From Verrucomicrobiota bacterium (GTDB taxonomy: Bacteria > Verrucomicrobiota > Verrucomicrobiia > Verrucomicrobiales > Akkermansiaceae), in contig RDYF01000018.1 in the NCBI GenBank assembly GCA_004293285.1, positions 1 to 53,628 of the forward strand: 53,628 nt of DNA, given 5' to 3'. Below the pieces are notes generated by a model, which had not been told where the DNA came from, did not search any database, and worked only from the letters and a program-made list of their open reading frames with translations. The first letter of the stretch is position 1; every line of letters starts with the position of its first letter. The position numbers and the translations under genes are program-made. Below are positions 8,436 to 17,528 of this stretch, piece after piece.

Positions 8436-9090
8436 GCGACTCGGCTACGGCTCGCAAGGAAGAATGCTGCGCCTGCGCCCCAGTAAAATCCAAACAAGAG
8501 GTCACTCGGTTCGGCACCACCCATACATCCATGCCCGCCGCTTGCGCGGAAATCATGCCATTGTGTGAATCCTCGATCGCCAAGCACTGCTGCGGCGCCA
8601 CGCCAAAGCGTCGGGCCGCTTCAAGCCACAAATCCGGCGCCGGCTTGATGCGCGGAGCATCACCCCGACAAGTCACATGAGCAAAGGCATCGCGAATGCC
8701 AAGCTGCTCCAGCCAACCATCAACCCATTGATGAGAACTGCTGGAAACGACCCCCACAGCCACGCCCTTTTCTCGTAACAGCTCCAGGCACTCGACAACT
8801 CCCTCCATCAATCCCTCGTCACTCAGCTCGTGCACGATCTCTTGCTGACGCTCCTGATCCATCGTCTGCCAGTCAAACTCTTTGCCCGTCAACTCTTCAA
8901 GATAGCTCTTCGGCGACCATGTCTCGAAGTCACTGCCAATGCAGCGCGTATACATCGATAATGGCAAATCTCGGTCCTCCGCCGAAAAACATTTTTTCCA
9001 CGCCAAGTAAATCGCCCACTCGGTGTCTACCAAGATTCCATCAAAATCAAAAAGCACCACTTGCCACGTTTTCACGCCTTTTTCTGACAA
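8410..9090 (-). CDS. HAD-superfamily phosphatase (beta-phosphoglucomutase/CbbY-like)
   Basis: A protein of 226 residues. Motif I is VVLFDFDGILVDTE, with the nucleophilic Asp at 15. Motif II is VGVVSSSSHQW, motif III is around IKPAPDLWLEAARR, and motif IV is AIEDSHNGM. The helical cap lies between motifs I and II (about residues 25-90), the subclass I arrangement of the PGMB/Gph group. The substrate cannot be read from the sequence; sugar phosphates are usual. It is convergent with, and overlaps by 26 bp, the NlpC gene. Its 5' end faces a 310-bp AT-rich intergenic region. Confidence 0.88.
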   Translation of the reverse strand: MSEKGVKTWQVVLFDFDGILVDTEWAIYLAWKKCFSAEDRDLPLSMYTRCIGSDFETWSPKSYLEELTGKEFDWQTMDQERQQEIVHELSDEGLMEGVVECLELLREKGVAVGVVSSSSHQWVDGWLEQLGIRDAFAHVTCRGDAPRIKPAPDLWLEAARRFGVAPQQCLAIEDSHNGMISAQAAGMDVWVVPNRVTSCLDFTGAQAQHSSLRAVAESLRGLVGGA

Positions 9091-9400
9091 TTCTATCGCG
9101 ACATAGCAATGATAATGTCGCCTCTTGTAGGAATCGCAATCTCCTTGATTCTGTCGATTGGTCTTTTTCTTTCATTTGTGTTATTTTTTACAATTTGCTC
9201 GTTTTGCATTCCTTTTCTTTTCAAACAATGGATAAAATTCCTAGTTTTTTTGTAATTTGAATCATTTTATTTAAAATTTTCAAATAATCTAAAAAAAAGC
9301 ATGAAAGTCGATGGATCCATTTTGAGTCGATAAACGGATTTCCGGCGACGGCAAAAAAAACGCGACAAAGGCATCGGCGCATGGCAAACTGCCCCGGCGC
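9091..9400. other. AT-rich divergent intergenic region, no gene seen
   Basis: This 310-bp stretch separates the divergent HAD and cation-transporter genes. About 9160-9300 is strongly AT-rich, with runs of T and A. It presumably carries both promoters. No RNA gene or convincing reading frame was found. Confidence 0.6.
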
Positions 9401-10354
9401 ATGTCCACTCCCACGCTGCTACCTGCCGACCAACGCAGTTACTCCGAACAGATGACCATCATGAAGATTTCTCTGGTGGTTTCGGCGCTATTGCTGGTGC
9501 TGAAAGTCTGGGCGGCATGGACCACTCGTTCTTCGGCTCTCTACTCGGACGCAGCGGAGTCGTTTGCGCACCTGATCGCGGTCTTGATTGCGGTACGTGC
9601 TTTGCAACTGGCACACAAACCAGCCGATGACGAGCATCATTTCGGTCACGACAAAGCAGCCTATCTTTCTTCCGGATTTGAAGGCGCCATGATTTCTTGC
9701 GCCGCCTTGATGATTTTTTACGAAGCAGGTCGACAATTTTCCCAGGGCATGCAGATCGAACGCATCGGTCTCGGAGCCACTCTGGCGGGCATTGCAACCG
9801 TCGTCAATGGACTGCTGGGCTTGAGCTTGTTGCACATCGGCAAAAAGCGACTTTCCCCAGTGCTCCAAGCGAATGGTCGACATGTGATGACCGATGTGAT
9901 CACCAGCGTAGCCGTGCTCGCTGCCCTTTCTTTGGTGCATTGGACGGGCTGGCCTTGGTGGGACCCGTGGATCGCCATCCTCGCTGCAGCCAATATCCTT
10001 TGGACAGGGAGCCGATTGATCAAAGACAGTCTTGCCGGCCTGATGGATGCTGCTGAACCAGAGACCGAGGCGAAAATCCGTGCGTTGCTGGAAGAGCTTC
10101 GCACAACTCGAGATTTTCGCTACCACCACCTACGGCATCGACATTCGGGCCACACGCATTGGGTCGAAATTCATTTGGTTTTTGCCGATGAAACAACGGT
10201 GCTCGACGCTCACCACATCGCCACAGAAGTGGAGGAACGCATCTGTGCCTTGCTGGCTCCCTATGGACGCATCATCACCCATTTGGAACCCATCTCCGCG
10301 GAAGAGACCGATGAGGTCTGGGAAGGCGAACGCGTCACACCATCGAACCGCTAA
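9401..10354 (+). CDS. Cation diffusion facilitator (CDF) metal efflux transporter
   Basis: A protein of 317 residues with about six transmembrane helices in the first 210 residues, followed by a cytoplasmic C-terminal domain of about 90. The first metal-site helix contains SALYSDAAESFAHLI, followed by the conserved HHFGHDKAAYLSSGFEG loop. The fifth helix carries RHVMTDVITSV, the HxxxD pair of the transport site. The C-terminal domain has the ferredoxin-like YHHLRHRHSGHTHWVEIHL pattern with many His residues. Known family members exchange Zn2+, Fe2+, Mn2+ or Co2+ for protons; the metal is not predictable here. The ATG at 9401 follows directly after the AT-rich region. Confidence 0.9.
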   Translation: MSTPTLLPADQRSYSEQMTIMKISLVVSALLLVLKVWAAWTTRSSALYSDAAESFAHLIAVLIAVRALQLAHKPADDEHHFGHDKAAYLSSGFEGAMISCAALMIFYEAGRQFSQGMQIERIGLGATLAGIATVVNGLLGLSLLHIGKKRLSPVLQANGRHVMTDVITSVAVLAALSLVHWTGWPWWDPWIAILAAANILWTGSRLIKDSLAGLMDAAEPETEAKIRALLEELRTTRDFRYHHLRHRHSGHTHWVEIHLVFADETTVLDAHHIATEVEERICALLAPYGRIITHLEPISAEETDEVWEGERVTPSNR

Positions 10355-10407
10355 AGACCGCAAGATTGGAGCTTTGCGTCAGCGAAATCGCAGCATAGTA
10401 TGCTGCC

Positions 10408-11700
10408 ATGCGCAACCAGTTCTACCAAACTTGGGACACCGAACGACTCAAACCTGAAAAGGACAATGGCGATTATCGCTCAGCCTTTCAGATCGATCGC
10501 GATCGCGTCATGCACACGCCGACCTTTCGTCGATTGCAGAATAAAACCCAGGTGTTCTGGAGCGGCGAGTACGATTTTTATCGCACTCGCCTGACTCATT
10601 CACTGGAGGTTGCGCAGATTGGTCGAGCGATTTGCCACTGGCTCCAGGCGCGTGCCGATGGCCCCTTGCGTCCCGATTTTTTCATTGATCCCGACCTCGT
10701 GGAAGCCGCTTGCTTGTCCCACGATCTCGGTCATCCACCGTTTGGGCACGCAGGAGAACGCACCCTCAACTACCTCATGCGCGATCGCGGCGGCTTTGAG
10801 GGTAATGCGCAAACTCTCCGCATTCTCACCGAACGCATTTTTTCCGCAAAGCGCACGGGCATGAATCCGAGTCGCGCTTTTCTCGATAGCATTCTCAAAT
10901 ACAAATCTCTGTGGTCAGAACTCCGTCACTTGCAAGGCAACGCACCCGAGCATCACTTTCTTTATGATGATCAAGAGCCATTTCTCGACTGGGCCATGGG
11001 CGGACACGACTTCCCGTTAGAACTCCCTCCGGGAAAAGCGCGCGACTCCTTCAAGTCGATCGAATGCCAAATCATGGACTGGGCGGATGATACCGCTTAC
11101 TCGCTCAATGATCTATCGGATAGCGTCAGAGCAGGCTTTCTTACCACCGACCGCATTCACCAATGGTGCGAACGCCGCCAAATCTCTTACGAAAGTGGCA
11201 GCAGCATCGATCAGTTGATGCATGCCATCCGCCAACGCAAAGTGGACCCTTTTGTCGGCAAACGCATCGGTCGTTACATCCAATCCACTCATCTGCGCGA
11301 ACGCGTCAATTTCTTATCTCATCAAAGCATGCGATATCGTTACGAATTGGTAATCGATGAGGAAGTGAAGCAGGAATCGGCTCTGTTCAAAAAACTAGCC
11401 TTTGAGGTCGTCTTCCTTTCGCCGCAACTTAAGCAGCTCGAACACAAAGGCAATTTCATGCTACAAGGACTTTGGGATTTGTTAGAAAAGCGCTACATTT
11501 CTCCAGGGCACATTGATGGACAAAATTTTCAAATCCTCGGGCCAGAAACAGCCGATGAAATCGATCACGCTGTCGATGACCGGAGCAAAGCTCGACTGAT
11601 TTGCGATTATCTCGCAGGCATGACCGATGGCTTTGCCGCCCGAACTTATCAACGACTCTTTTTCCCGAACTACGGTTCGATCCACGATCTGATTGGTTAG
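10408..11700 (+). CDS. dgt: dGTP triphosphohydrolase-like HD-domain enzyme
   Basis: A protein of 430 residues from ATG 10408 (MRNQFYQTWDTERL). The HD-superfamily metal residues are visible as TRLTHSLEVAQIGR, CLSHDLGHPPFGHAGE and DWADDTAYSLNDLSD. The substrate-region motif FRRLQNKTQVF lies upstream. Members cut dNTPs (often dGTP) to deoxynucleoside and triphosphate and so affect dNTP pools. The length agrees with the dGTPase-like family (about 430-450), a shorter type than E. coli Dgt. It follows the CDF gene by 53 bp and is convergent with the DEAD-box helicase. Confidence 0.9.
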   Translation: MRNQFYQTWDTERLKPEKDNGDYRSAFQIDRDRVMHTPTFRRLQNKTQVFWSGEYDFYRTRLTHSLEVAQIGRAICHWLQARADGPLRPDFFIDPDLVEAACLSHDLGHPPFGHAGERTLNYLMRDRGGFEGNAQTLRILTERIFSAKRTGMNPSRAFLDSILKYKSLWSELRHLQGNAPEHHFLYDDQEPFLDWAMGGHDFPLELPPGKARDSFKSIECQIMDWADDTAYSLNDLSDSVRAGFLTTDRIHQWCERRQISYESGSSIDQLMHAIRQRKVDPFVGKRIGRYIQSTHLRERVNFLSHQSMRYRYELVIDEEVKQESALFKKLAFEVVFLSPQLKQLEHKGNFMLQGLWDLLEKRYISPGHIDGQNFQILGPETADEIDHAVDDRSKARLICDYLAGMTDGFAARTYQRLFFPNYGSIHDLIG

Positions 11701-11765
11701 ATGCAGTCGCACATCTGTCTGATGGATGTGACGGCATCCCAAGGTCGAGGGCGTGTCGCATCCAC

Positions 11766-11800
11766 AAAAAAGCCGCCTCCCTCATTCGAAGGAAGCGGCT
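11766..11800 (-). terminator. Rho-independent terminator of the DEAD-box helicase gene
   Basis: An AGCCGCCTCC / GGAAGCGGCT stem (10 bp with one mismatch) and a 10-nt loop, followed on the minus strand by a run of six T. It lies 17 bp beyond the helicase stop codon. The plus-strand side lacks a T-run, so it acts mainly on the minus strand. Confidence 0.75.
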
Positions 11801-11816
11801 CCATGAGCAAGCATTC

Positions 11817-13472
11817 TTAGGCCTGCTTGTCGCGCTTGAGCAAGAAAGGCTTGCCTCGCAATTTGGCTTTTTGCAAAGCGCGCAGGGTTTTTTCCACACA
11901 CTCTTCCGGCACTTCAATGATCGTGTGGCGCGGGAACAACTTGATGTGACCGAGACTGCCATCGGGCACCTGCCCCTCACGATAGAACATACCGACCAAA
12001 TCTTTCGCGTTGATGCCGTGCGTTTTGCCCAAATTCAAAAACAACTTGGCCATGTCACCCGCATAGGAATTCGAACGCTCATTGCTGCGGTCGGGACGAT
12101 GCGGCGTGCGATCAGAGCGATCAAACTTCCCACCATCGGCCGTGCCCGACTGATCTTCCGCAATGCTCTGCCCCTTGGTCCCAGTCGCTTCGCGCAACAA
12201 GGTGAACAACGCGCCAGCAATGTCCGTCGCCGTGTGCCCCTGATCCAGCAAGCGCTCGATGTAGGTCTCGTGTCCTTGAAAACTGCCTGCCTCTAAGCGA
12301 TCCCGAACCGAATCATACAGCGCATCGGCACGACGATCCTCTACTTCCTCCTGAGAAGGAACTCGATGGCGTGGAATTTTTTGGCGAATGGTTCTCTCGA
12401 TGTTTTGCAAGCGATAGAGATCGCGGCCAAATACAAAAGTCACGGCTCGGCCGGTGCGACCAGCGCGACCGGTTCGTCCGATTCGGTGCACGTAGTCTTC
12501 TGGATCGTGAGGCACATCGTAGTTGAAAACGATGTCAATCTCTTCGATATCAATACCGCGAGCCGCCACATCGGTTGCTACCAACACTTCTACCTTACCA
12601 TCCCGGAAACGCTGCAAGACCCGCTCACGCATCTGTTGTGTGACATCGCCATGCAATCGATCCGCGGGATACCCGCGCGCCAATAAGGCCTCCGTGCACT
12701 CATCGACGGCCTTTTTGGTGTTGCAAAAAACAATCGCCAAGCGTGGATCCTCCAAGTCAAGCAAACGACAGAGCACTTCCACTTTCGAACGCTCGCGCAC
12801 TTCATAATGACGCTGTTCAATGGAATCGACCGTCAGTGCCTTGCGCTCGATCTCGAGCATCTGTGGACTCTTGCCGAACTTTTTGATCAAACCTTCCACC
12901 GCACGATTCATCGTTGCAGAAAAGAACATGGTCTGGCGCGAAGCTGGCAACTGCGCGAGCAATTCTTCCATTTCCTCACGGAAGCCCATGTCGAGCATGC
13001 GGTCGGCTTCATCAAGAATGGTCATTTTCACCTCAGAGGGATCGAACGAACCACGACGCAAGTGATCCAGAAGTCGACCCGGCGTGCCGACAATCAACTG
13101 AGCGCCATCTTCCAACGCGCGAAACTGCCGACCAATCGGAGCACCGCCATAGACAGGGACGGCATGCAACTTCGGCAAACGAGAACCGAGTCGATGCACC
13201 TCTTCACAAACCTGAATCGCCAATTCCCGCGTGGGGCAAAGAATCAGCACTTGCGGCTTGCGACGATTCACATCGATGCGCGCTAGGGCCGGCAGCACAA
13301 AAGCGGCGGTCTTTCCAGAACCAGTCTGGGATAGTCCGACAATGTCGTGTCCTTCCATGGCAACTGGAATGGCAAGAGATTGAATGGCCGATGGCCTTTC
13401 ATATCCAAGATGTTCAATGGCTTCCAGCAACGGTGTGGGCAGCCCTAATTCAGCAAACGGGGTAGTGTTCAT
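11817..13472 (-). CDS. DEAD-box ATP-dependent RNA helicase with DbpA-type RNA-binding C-terminus
   Basis: A protein of 551 residues. Helicase motifs in order are the Q motif region ([11 protein letters not shown]), motif I SQTGSGKT (48-55), motif Ia around PTRELA, motif II DEAD (154-157), motif III SAT (185-187), motif V region [11 protein letters not shown] and motif [13 protein letters not shown]. The C-terminal ~75 residues ([20 protein letters not shown], later IIEVPEECV) match the DbpA RNA-binding RRM-like domain. A low-complexity Asp/Arg/Ser-rich linker precedes it. The likely role is ribosome assembly or cold-adapted RNA remodelling, CsdA/DeaD-like. It is followed by its own terminator. 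Confidence 0.93.
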   Translation of the reverse strand: MNTTPFAELGLPTPLLEAIEHLGYERPSAIQSLAIPVAMEGHDIVGLSQTGSGKTAAFVLPALARIDVNRRKPQVLILCPTRELAIQVCEEVHRLGSRLPKLHAVPVYGGAPIGRQFRALEDGAQLIVGTPGRLLDHLRRGSFDPSEVKMTILDEADRMLDMGFREEMEELLAQLPASRQTMFFSATMNRAVEGLIKKFGKSPQMLEIERKALTVDSIEQRHYEVRERSKVEVLCRLLDLEDPRLAIVFCNTKKAVDECTEALLARGYPADRLHGDVTQQMRERVLQRFRDGKVEVLVATDVAARGIDIEEIDIVFNYDVPHDPEDYVHRIGRTGRAGRTGRAVTFVFGRDLYRLQNIERTIRQKIPRHRVPSQEEVEDRRADALYDSVRDRLEAGSFQGHETYIERLLDQGHTATDIAGALFTLLREATGTKGQSIAEDQSGTADGGKFDRSDRTPHRPDRSNERSNSYAGDMAKLFLNLGKTHGINAKDLVGMFYREGQVPDGSLGHIKLFPRHTIIEVPEECVEKTLRALQKAKLRGKPFLLKRDKQA

Positions 13473-13627
13473 AATGCGACAATCCGATGCCCCTACTCCA
13501 TTTCATCCGAGAAATCATAGGCCCTATCCCATCGGATAACACATCGGATGCCGATCTTAAGCGGAATGATAAGGAAAAAGCAAGAACGATCTTTGCTCGT
13601 TTCTTGATTCCAGGCCGGTGCAACTGA

Positions 13628-13676
13628 CAAAAAATGCCACTCGCGCTCGTTCGCTCAGAGGGAAAGAACGCGAGTG
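13628..13676 (-). terminator. Terminator of the PEP-CTERM protein gene
   Basis: CACTCGCG (13638-13645) pairs with CGCGAGTG (13669-13676), with further imperfect pairing inside. On the minus strand the hairpin is followed by a run of six T. It starts 20 bp after the stop at 13696. Confidence 0.65.
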
Positions 13677-13695
13677 ACGACCCATCCATCAACCA

Positions 13696-15630
13696 TTAGG
13701 CGCAACGCCGACGACGCAACATCAGCAAACTGCCGAGCCCAACCAACAAGGCCGCAGAAGGTTCAGGCACAATCACCACGTTCAGACTTCCCGGAGTAAA
13801 GTAGCCCTGATAGCCATTGCCAAAGTCATAGGCCGTCTCGGGACTCAAGAACACGGTCGAACCCCAATCGATCGCAAAATCACCAGCAATCAGCTGATAG
13901 GTACCCGCCCCCGCATTGCGCCAATCCCAGCCCACCAGATTCTCAAAAGTCAACTGCCCCAATGACAAGGATCCATTGCTGACCGTCAAAATGCCGGTGC
14001 TCGTCTCACCCAATACGGCCCCAGTCAAATCCAAGCCAGCTCCGCTCAGGATATTCAAACCAGCCCCTAAGGTCCCGTTAGCTCCTCCTGTGCCAATAAA
14101 GGCATTCGCCGCCACACTTACCGCACTCGCTCCCAGCGAACCATTCACATACAAGGTTCCCGCACTCACTGTGGTCGTGCCCAGATACTGGTTCGACCCC
14201 GTAATGCTCATCGTTCCTGCTCCACTTTTGATGAGAGAACCTGAGGATATTCCTCCCGTAATTTCCATATCAATCAAAGACGAACCATCGCCAACAGTGA
14301 AAGTGCGCGAGCCCCCGCCTAGATTCAACGCCCCAGAAATTTTGGCGCGGCCATTGTTGGTCGCATCAAATGTCGCGTCGCCATTCAGTGTCGTCGACAA
14401 GTTGCTGGCAATCTCCGCATCGCGCATTGTCAAGGAACCCACAGCAATCGCACTCTGAGTGGCTCCGGCCGTTAGACCACCACTGAGCACACTCAGCGTT
14501 CCCGCTACGGTCTGAGTGGAACCAGCACCGTCCAATGTCACCAATCCCGAACTGCGATGAATGGTCAAGTTGTTGACGGTCGAAGGCAGCAAAGCGCCCG
14601 TCGATGCCCCACGAAATTCATAATTTGCCCCCGAGTGAAAAGAACGCGTGCCAGTCATGGTCACTGCGCCATCCAAGCCATTCGCATGCTCCGTGATTAG
14701 GGTGGCACCACTCGCCAAAGAAAAATTGCCCAATGCGCCCGACAACACTTGCGTGCCGAGATTCAGAGTCCCATTCACATTCACTGTCGCCGCACCTGCG
14801 TTGAGCGAATCCTGAAATGTCAGATTTTTTCCGGACGCAATATTGAGGGTGAGATTGTTGAAATTGCTATTGGCCACTGTCCCCCAGGTTGCCGTCGCAG
14901 CAGATGAACCCGTAAAATTCAGTTCTGCGCTACCAGCTCCAGGTTTGGATAAAGAACCAAGATTGGTGAAACTTCCCGACAAGTTCATGATCATCGAACC
15001 ATTGCCCTGATTCAGCGATACCGATGAACCACTGGCGATCGAAAAGTCTCTTGCCACCGAATGAGTCAATAACGCGTTATTCGTGAGACGCAATTGCCCT
15101 GAATCGTTCACGACTAGATTTCCCGTGGTCGTCAGTGCACTTGTCAAACTGGTGTTAGCGGTGCCACTAAAAATCAAATTGCCATAACTGATGCCCGAGA
15201 TCCGTGGAGACTGCTGATTCGCGAGTTCAAAATTGCTGTTCGCGTGCAGGGTTCCAATCCCCACATTGCTGTAAGTGGAGTTTTCCATCATAAATGTCGC
15301 TCCACTCTGCATATGGAGCGTAAAACTCGGATTGTTGGCTCCGGTTTGAAAGACACTCCCTGTCTCCAACAATAGTCCCGAGTTCGTACCGGATATGCTC
15401 CAAGAACCGGTCAGAACCGCAGTTTGACCGTTCTGCACGATAAACGAATTGCCCGCCGTGCTGAAATTTCCTGGACTGGAACCCGTTCCGTTGCGCTCAG
15501 TATTCCAACTGGAAACGCTCGTTACTGGACCAACACCATCATAAAAGTAATCGATGGCATGAGATGAAAGCGGCAGCATCACGCACGAAAAACCGCAGAC
15601 AATTTTGGATAGATGACTCAAGTATTTCAC
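13696..15630 (-). CDS. Autotransporter-associated beta-strand repeat protein with PEP-CTERM sorting signal
   Basis: A protein of 644 residues. The N-terminus (MKYLSHLSKIVCGFSCVM, then LPLSSHA) is a signal peptide. The body is Gly/Ser/Thr/Asn-rich with many parallel-beta-helix-like strands. The clearest is LIKSGAGTMSITGSNQYLG followed by TTTVSAGTLYVNGS, the autotransporter-associated repeat pattern. The end is VIVPEPSAALLVGLGSLLML followed by RRRRCA: a Pro-Glu-Pro motif, one transmembrane helix and a basic tail. This is the PEP-CTERM sorting signal cleaved by an exosortase. No exosortase or glycan-synthesis gene lies in the window, so it would be supplied from elsewhere. The protein probably reaches the cell surface or the extracellular matrix. 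There is no translocator barrel. Confidence 0.9.
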   Translation of the reverse strand: MKYLSHLSKIVCGFSCVMLPLSSHAIDYFYDGVGPVTSVSSWNTERNGTGSSPGNFSTAGNSFIVQNGQTAVLTGSWSISGTNSGLLLETGSVFQTGANNPSFTLHMQSGATFMMENSTYSNVGIGTLHANSNFELANQQSPRISGISYGNLIFSGTANTSLTSALTTTGNLVVNDSGQLRLTNNALLTHSVARDFSIASGSSVSLNQGNGSMIMNLSGSFTNLGSLSKPGAGSAELNFTGSSAATATWGTVANSNFNNLTLNIASGKNLTFQDSLNAGAATVNVNGTLNLGTQVLSGALGNFSLASGATLITEHANGLDGAVTMTGTRSFHSGANYEFRGASTGALLPSTVNNLTIHRSSGLVTLDGAGSTQTVAGTLSVLSGGLTAGATQSAIAVGSLTMRDAEIASNLSTTLNGDATFDATNNGRAKISGALNLGGGSRTFTVGDGSSLIDMEITGGISSGSLIKSGAGTMSITGSNQYLGTTTVSAGTLYVNGSLGASAVSVAANAFIGTGGANGTLGAGLNILSGAGLDLTGAVLGETSTGILTVSNGSLSLGQLTFENLVGWDWRNAGAGTYQLIAGDFAIDWGSTVFLSPETAYDFGNGYQGYFTPGSLNVVIVPEPSAALLVGLGSLLMLRRRRCA

Positions 15631-16229
15631 GATTGTATAGTATTGTTCGTTGTTATTGATTTGCTAAAAAAGCAAAACCAAACTTAGCAAATCGCATGCC
15701 AGCTCACCAGGGCTAGGTGCCCACAAAAATCGCAAAAGAACCCCATGCGACGAAAAAACTATTGCAAAATCAATGCATTATGAAGATCGACCAAACGTAA
15801 AAATCGTGTCATGAAATTTATGACTACATGAAATCTCATCATATTTTACGACTTGATGAATAACGCTAATTGAAAATCGCGAATGTCATTCCAGTCTATC
15901 AAATTCATTCATCGAAATGAGTCTCCATCTCTCGCATGCAAATGAGCCAGGGCTTGTTTGCCATGAACGCACGAACACAGGATGATTTCGCTAGACGAAA
16001 AAGCATGCCGTTCACGCGCGATGATGGACCGCGCGGCATCGACTTCGCCATAGCATCGACCACCTCTTTTCCCGAGGAGCGATCCATCCGCTGTCGATGC
16101 CGACCATGCGGACGCGGTTCTCGGGGTCATCAGACCGAGGCGGAGAGGAGCCTCGATTCGCGCCGACCTTGCCATGCTTGTTGCGAATTGATGCTTGAAA
16201 ATTTCCCCGCCGCCTCCTATCACAGGCGC
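15631..16229. other. 599-bp intergenic region without a convincing gene
   Basis: The part next to the PEP-CTERM gene (15631-15900) is AT-rich and presumably holds its promoter. It contains the near-palindrome GTCATGAAATTTATGAC (15809-15825). The part 15940-16229 is GC-richer and is open in several frames on both strands. None of the translations looks like protein, all being rich in Arg and Cys with no domain. It may be a decayed gene or a long leader of the following gene. Confidence 0.5.
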
Positions 16230-17456
16230 ATGTCACATGTTCTCATCATCGGCGCCGGCGGCGTAGGCAGCGTGGTTGCCCACAAGTGCGCCCAAGTGCC
16301 CAGCGTTTTCTCGAAAATCACTCTCGCTTCGCGCACGAAATCGAAGTGCGATGCCATCGCAGCTTCGGTGAAAGAGCGCACGGGTGTTGTGATCGACACC
16401 GCCGCTCTGGATGCCGACGATGTCGCCGCAACGACCGCATACTTGCAATCGCTCAAGCCCGACCTCGTTCTCAATGTTGCCCTGCCCTACCAGGACCTTC
16501 CGTTGATGGACGCCTGTCTCGCTGCGGGCATTGATTATCTTGATACCGCCAACTACGAACCCCCCGATGTGGCGAAGTTTGAATACTCGTGGCAGTGGGC
16601 CTACCAAGAGAAATTCGAAAAAGCCGGTCTCTCGGCGCTGCTCGGTTCGGGCTTCGATCCCGGTGTGACGAATGTTTTCACCGCGTGGGCGCTGAAGCAC
16701 CACTTCGATGAAATTCACACGCTCGATATCATCGACGTCAATGGCGGCAATCACGGCCATGCTTTTGCCACCAACTTCAATCCGGAAATCAACATCCGCG
16801 AGGTCACGGCTCCTTGCCGACATTTCGAAAATGGCGAGTTTGTCGAAACGCCTGCCATGTCCCAGCACCAAGGCTTCACTTGCCCCGATGGCGTTGGCTC
16901 GTATGAAATCTACCGCATGTATCATGAGGAGCTCGAGTCCTTGGTGAAGCACATCCCGACCATTCGTCGCGCTCAGTTCTGGATGTCGTTCTCACCCAAT
17001 TACCTCAAGCATCTAGAGGTGCTGCAAAATGTCGGCATGACCCGCATCGACCCCGTGACCTACAATGGCGTGGAGATCATCCCCTTGCAATTCCTCAAGG
17101 CCGTGCTCCCCAATCCGGGCGATCTCGGTGTGACGACCAAGGGCAAGACTTGCATTGGCAATATCATCACCGGGGTGAAAGAGGGCCAAGCGAAAGCCAT
17201 CTACATCTACAACATTTGCGACCACGAAGCCTGCTTTGCGGAAGTCGGCTCGCAAGCGATTTCTTACACCACCGGCGTTCCTGCGATGATCGGAGCCAAA
17301 CAAATGCTCGAAGGAAAGTGGCGTAAACCAGGCGTCTGGAACATGGAGCAATACGATCCTGATTCGTTCATGGCCGATCTCAATGTCCATGGCTTGCCTT
17401 GGCAATGCATCGAGCTCACTCCCGAGCAAGCTGCGCAGTTGTCGGTGGTCGGCTAA
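16230..17456 (+). CDS. Saccharopine dehydrogenase-family protein, probable carboxynorspermidine dehydrogenase
   Basis: A protein of 408 residues from ATG 16230 (MSHVLIIGAGGVGSVVAHKC). The long open extension upstream is not protein-like. Rossmann motif GAGGVGSVVA at 8-17 binds NADPH. The sequence continues with SRTKSKCDAIA, LVLNVALPYQDLPLMDACL and DYLDTANYEPPD. This layout and the internal GSGFDPGVTNVFTAWALK match carboxynorspermidine synthases. Those enzymes reductively condense aspartate semialdehyde with diaminopropane or putrescine on the way to norspermidine or spermidine. The usual partner decarboxylase (NspC) is not adjacent. Other saccharopine-dehydrogenase-like roles are possible but less likely. 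A clear terminator follows. Confidence 0.85.
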   Translation: MSHVLIIGAGGVGSVVAHKCAQVPSVFSKITLASRTKSKCDAIAASVKERTGVVIDTAALDADDVAATTAYLQSLKPDLVLNVALPYQDLPLMDACLAAGIDYLDTANYEPPDVAKFEYSWQWAYQEKFEKAGLSALLGSGFDPGVTNVFTAWALKHHFDEIHTLDIIDVNGGNHGHAFATNFNPEINIREVTAPCRHFENGEFVETPAMSQHQGFTCPDGVGSYEIYRMYHEELESLVKHIPTIRRAQFWMSFSPNYLKHLEVLQNVGMTRIDPVTYNGVEIIPLQFLKAVLPNPGDLGVTTKGKTCIGNIITGVKEGQAKAIYIYNICDHEACFAEVGSQAISYTTGVPAMIGAKQMLEGKWRKPGVWNMEQYDPDSFMADLNVHGLPWQCIELTPEQAAQLSVVG

Positions 17457-17474
17457 TCACCACGGATTTTTCAC

Positions 17475-17516
17475 ATCCCACCTTCTCGCGTTGTCTCGCA
17501 GGGGGTGGGATTTTTT
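17475..17516 (+). terminator. Terminator after the carboxynorspermidine dehydrogenase gene
   Basis: ATCCCACC (17475-17482) pairs with GGTGGGAT (17504-17511), followed by a run of T to 17516. It lies 19 bp after the stop codon and just before the convergent protease gene ends. Confidence 0.75.
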
Positions 17517-17528
17517 GTCGTTCGCAAG

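Noticed and set aside
13450..13692. An 80-codon minus-strand frame between the helicase and the PEP-CTERM gene
   Set aside because: It overlaps the PEP-CTERM gene's terminator and the helicase start; the composition is not protein-like.
15909..16223. A 104-codon minus-strand frame before the carboxynorspermidine dehydrogenase gene
   Set aside because: Low-complexity Ala/Ser/Arg sequence without a domain; several competing frames are equally open.
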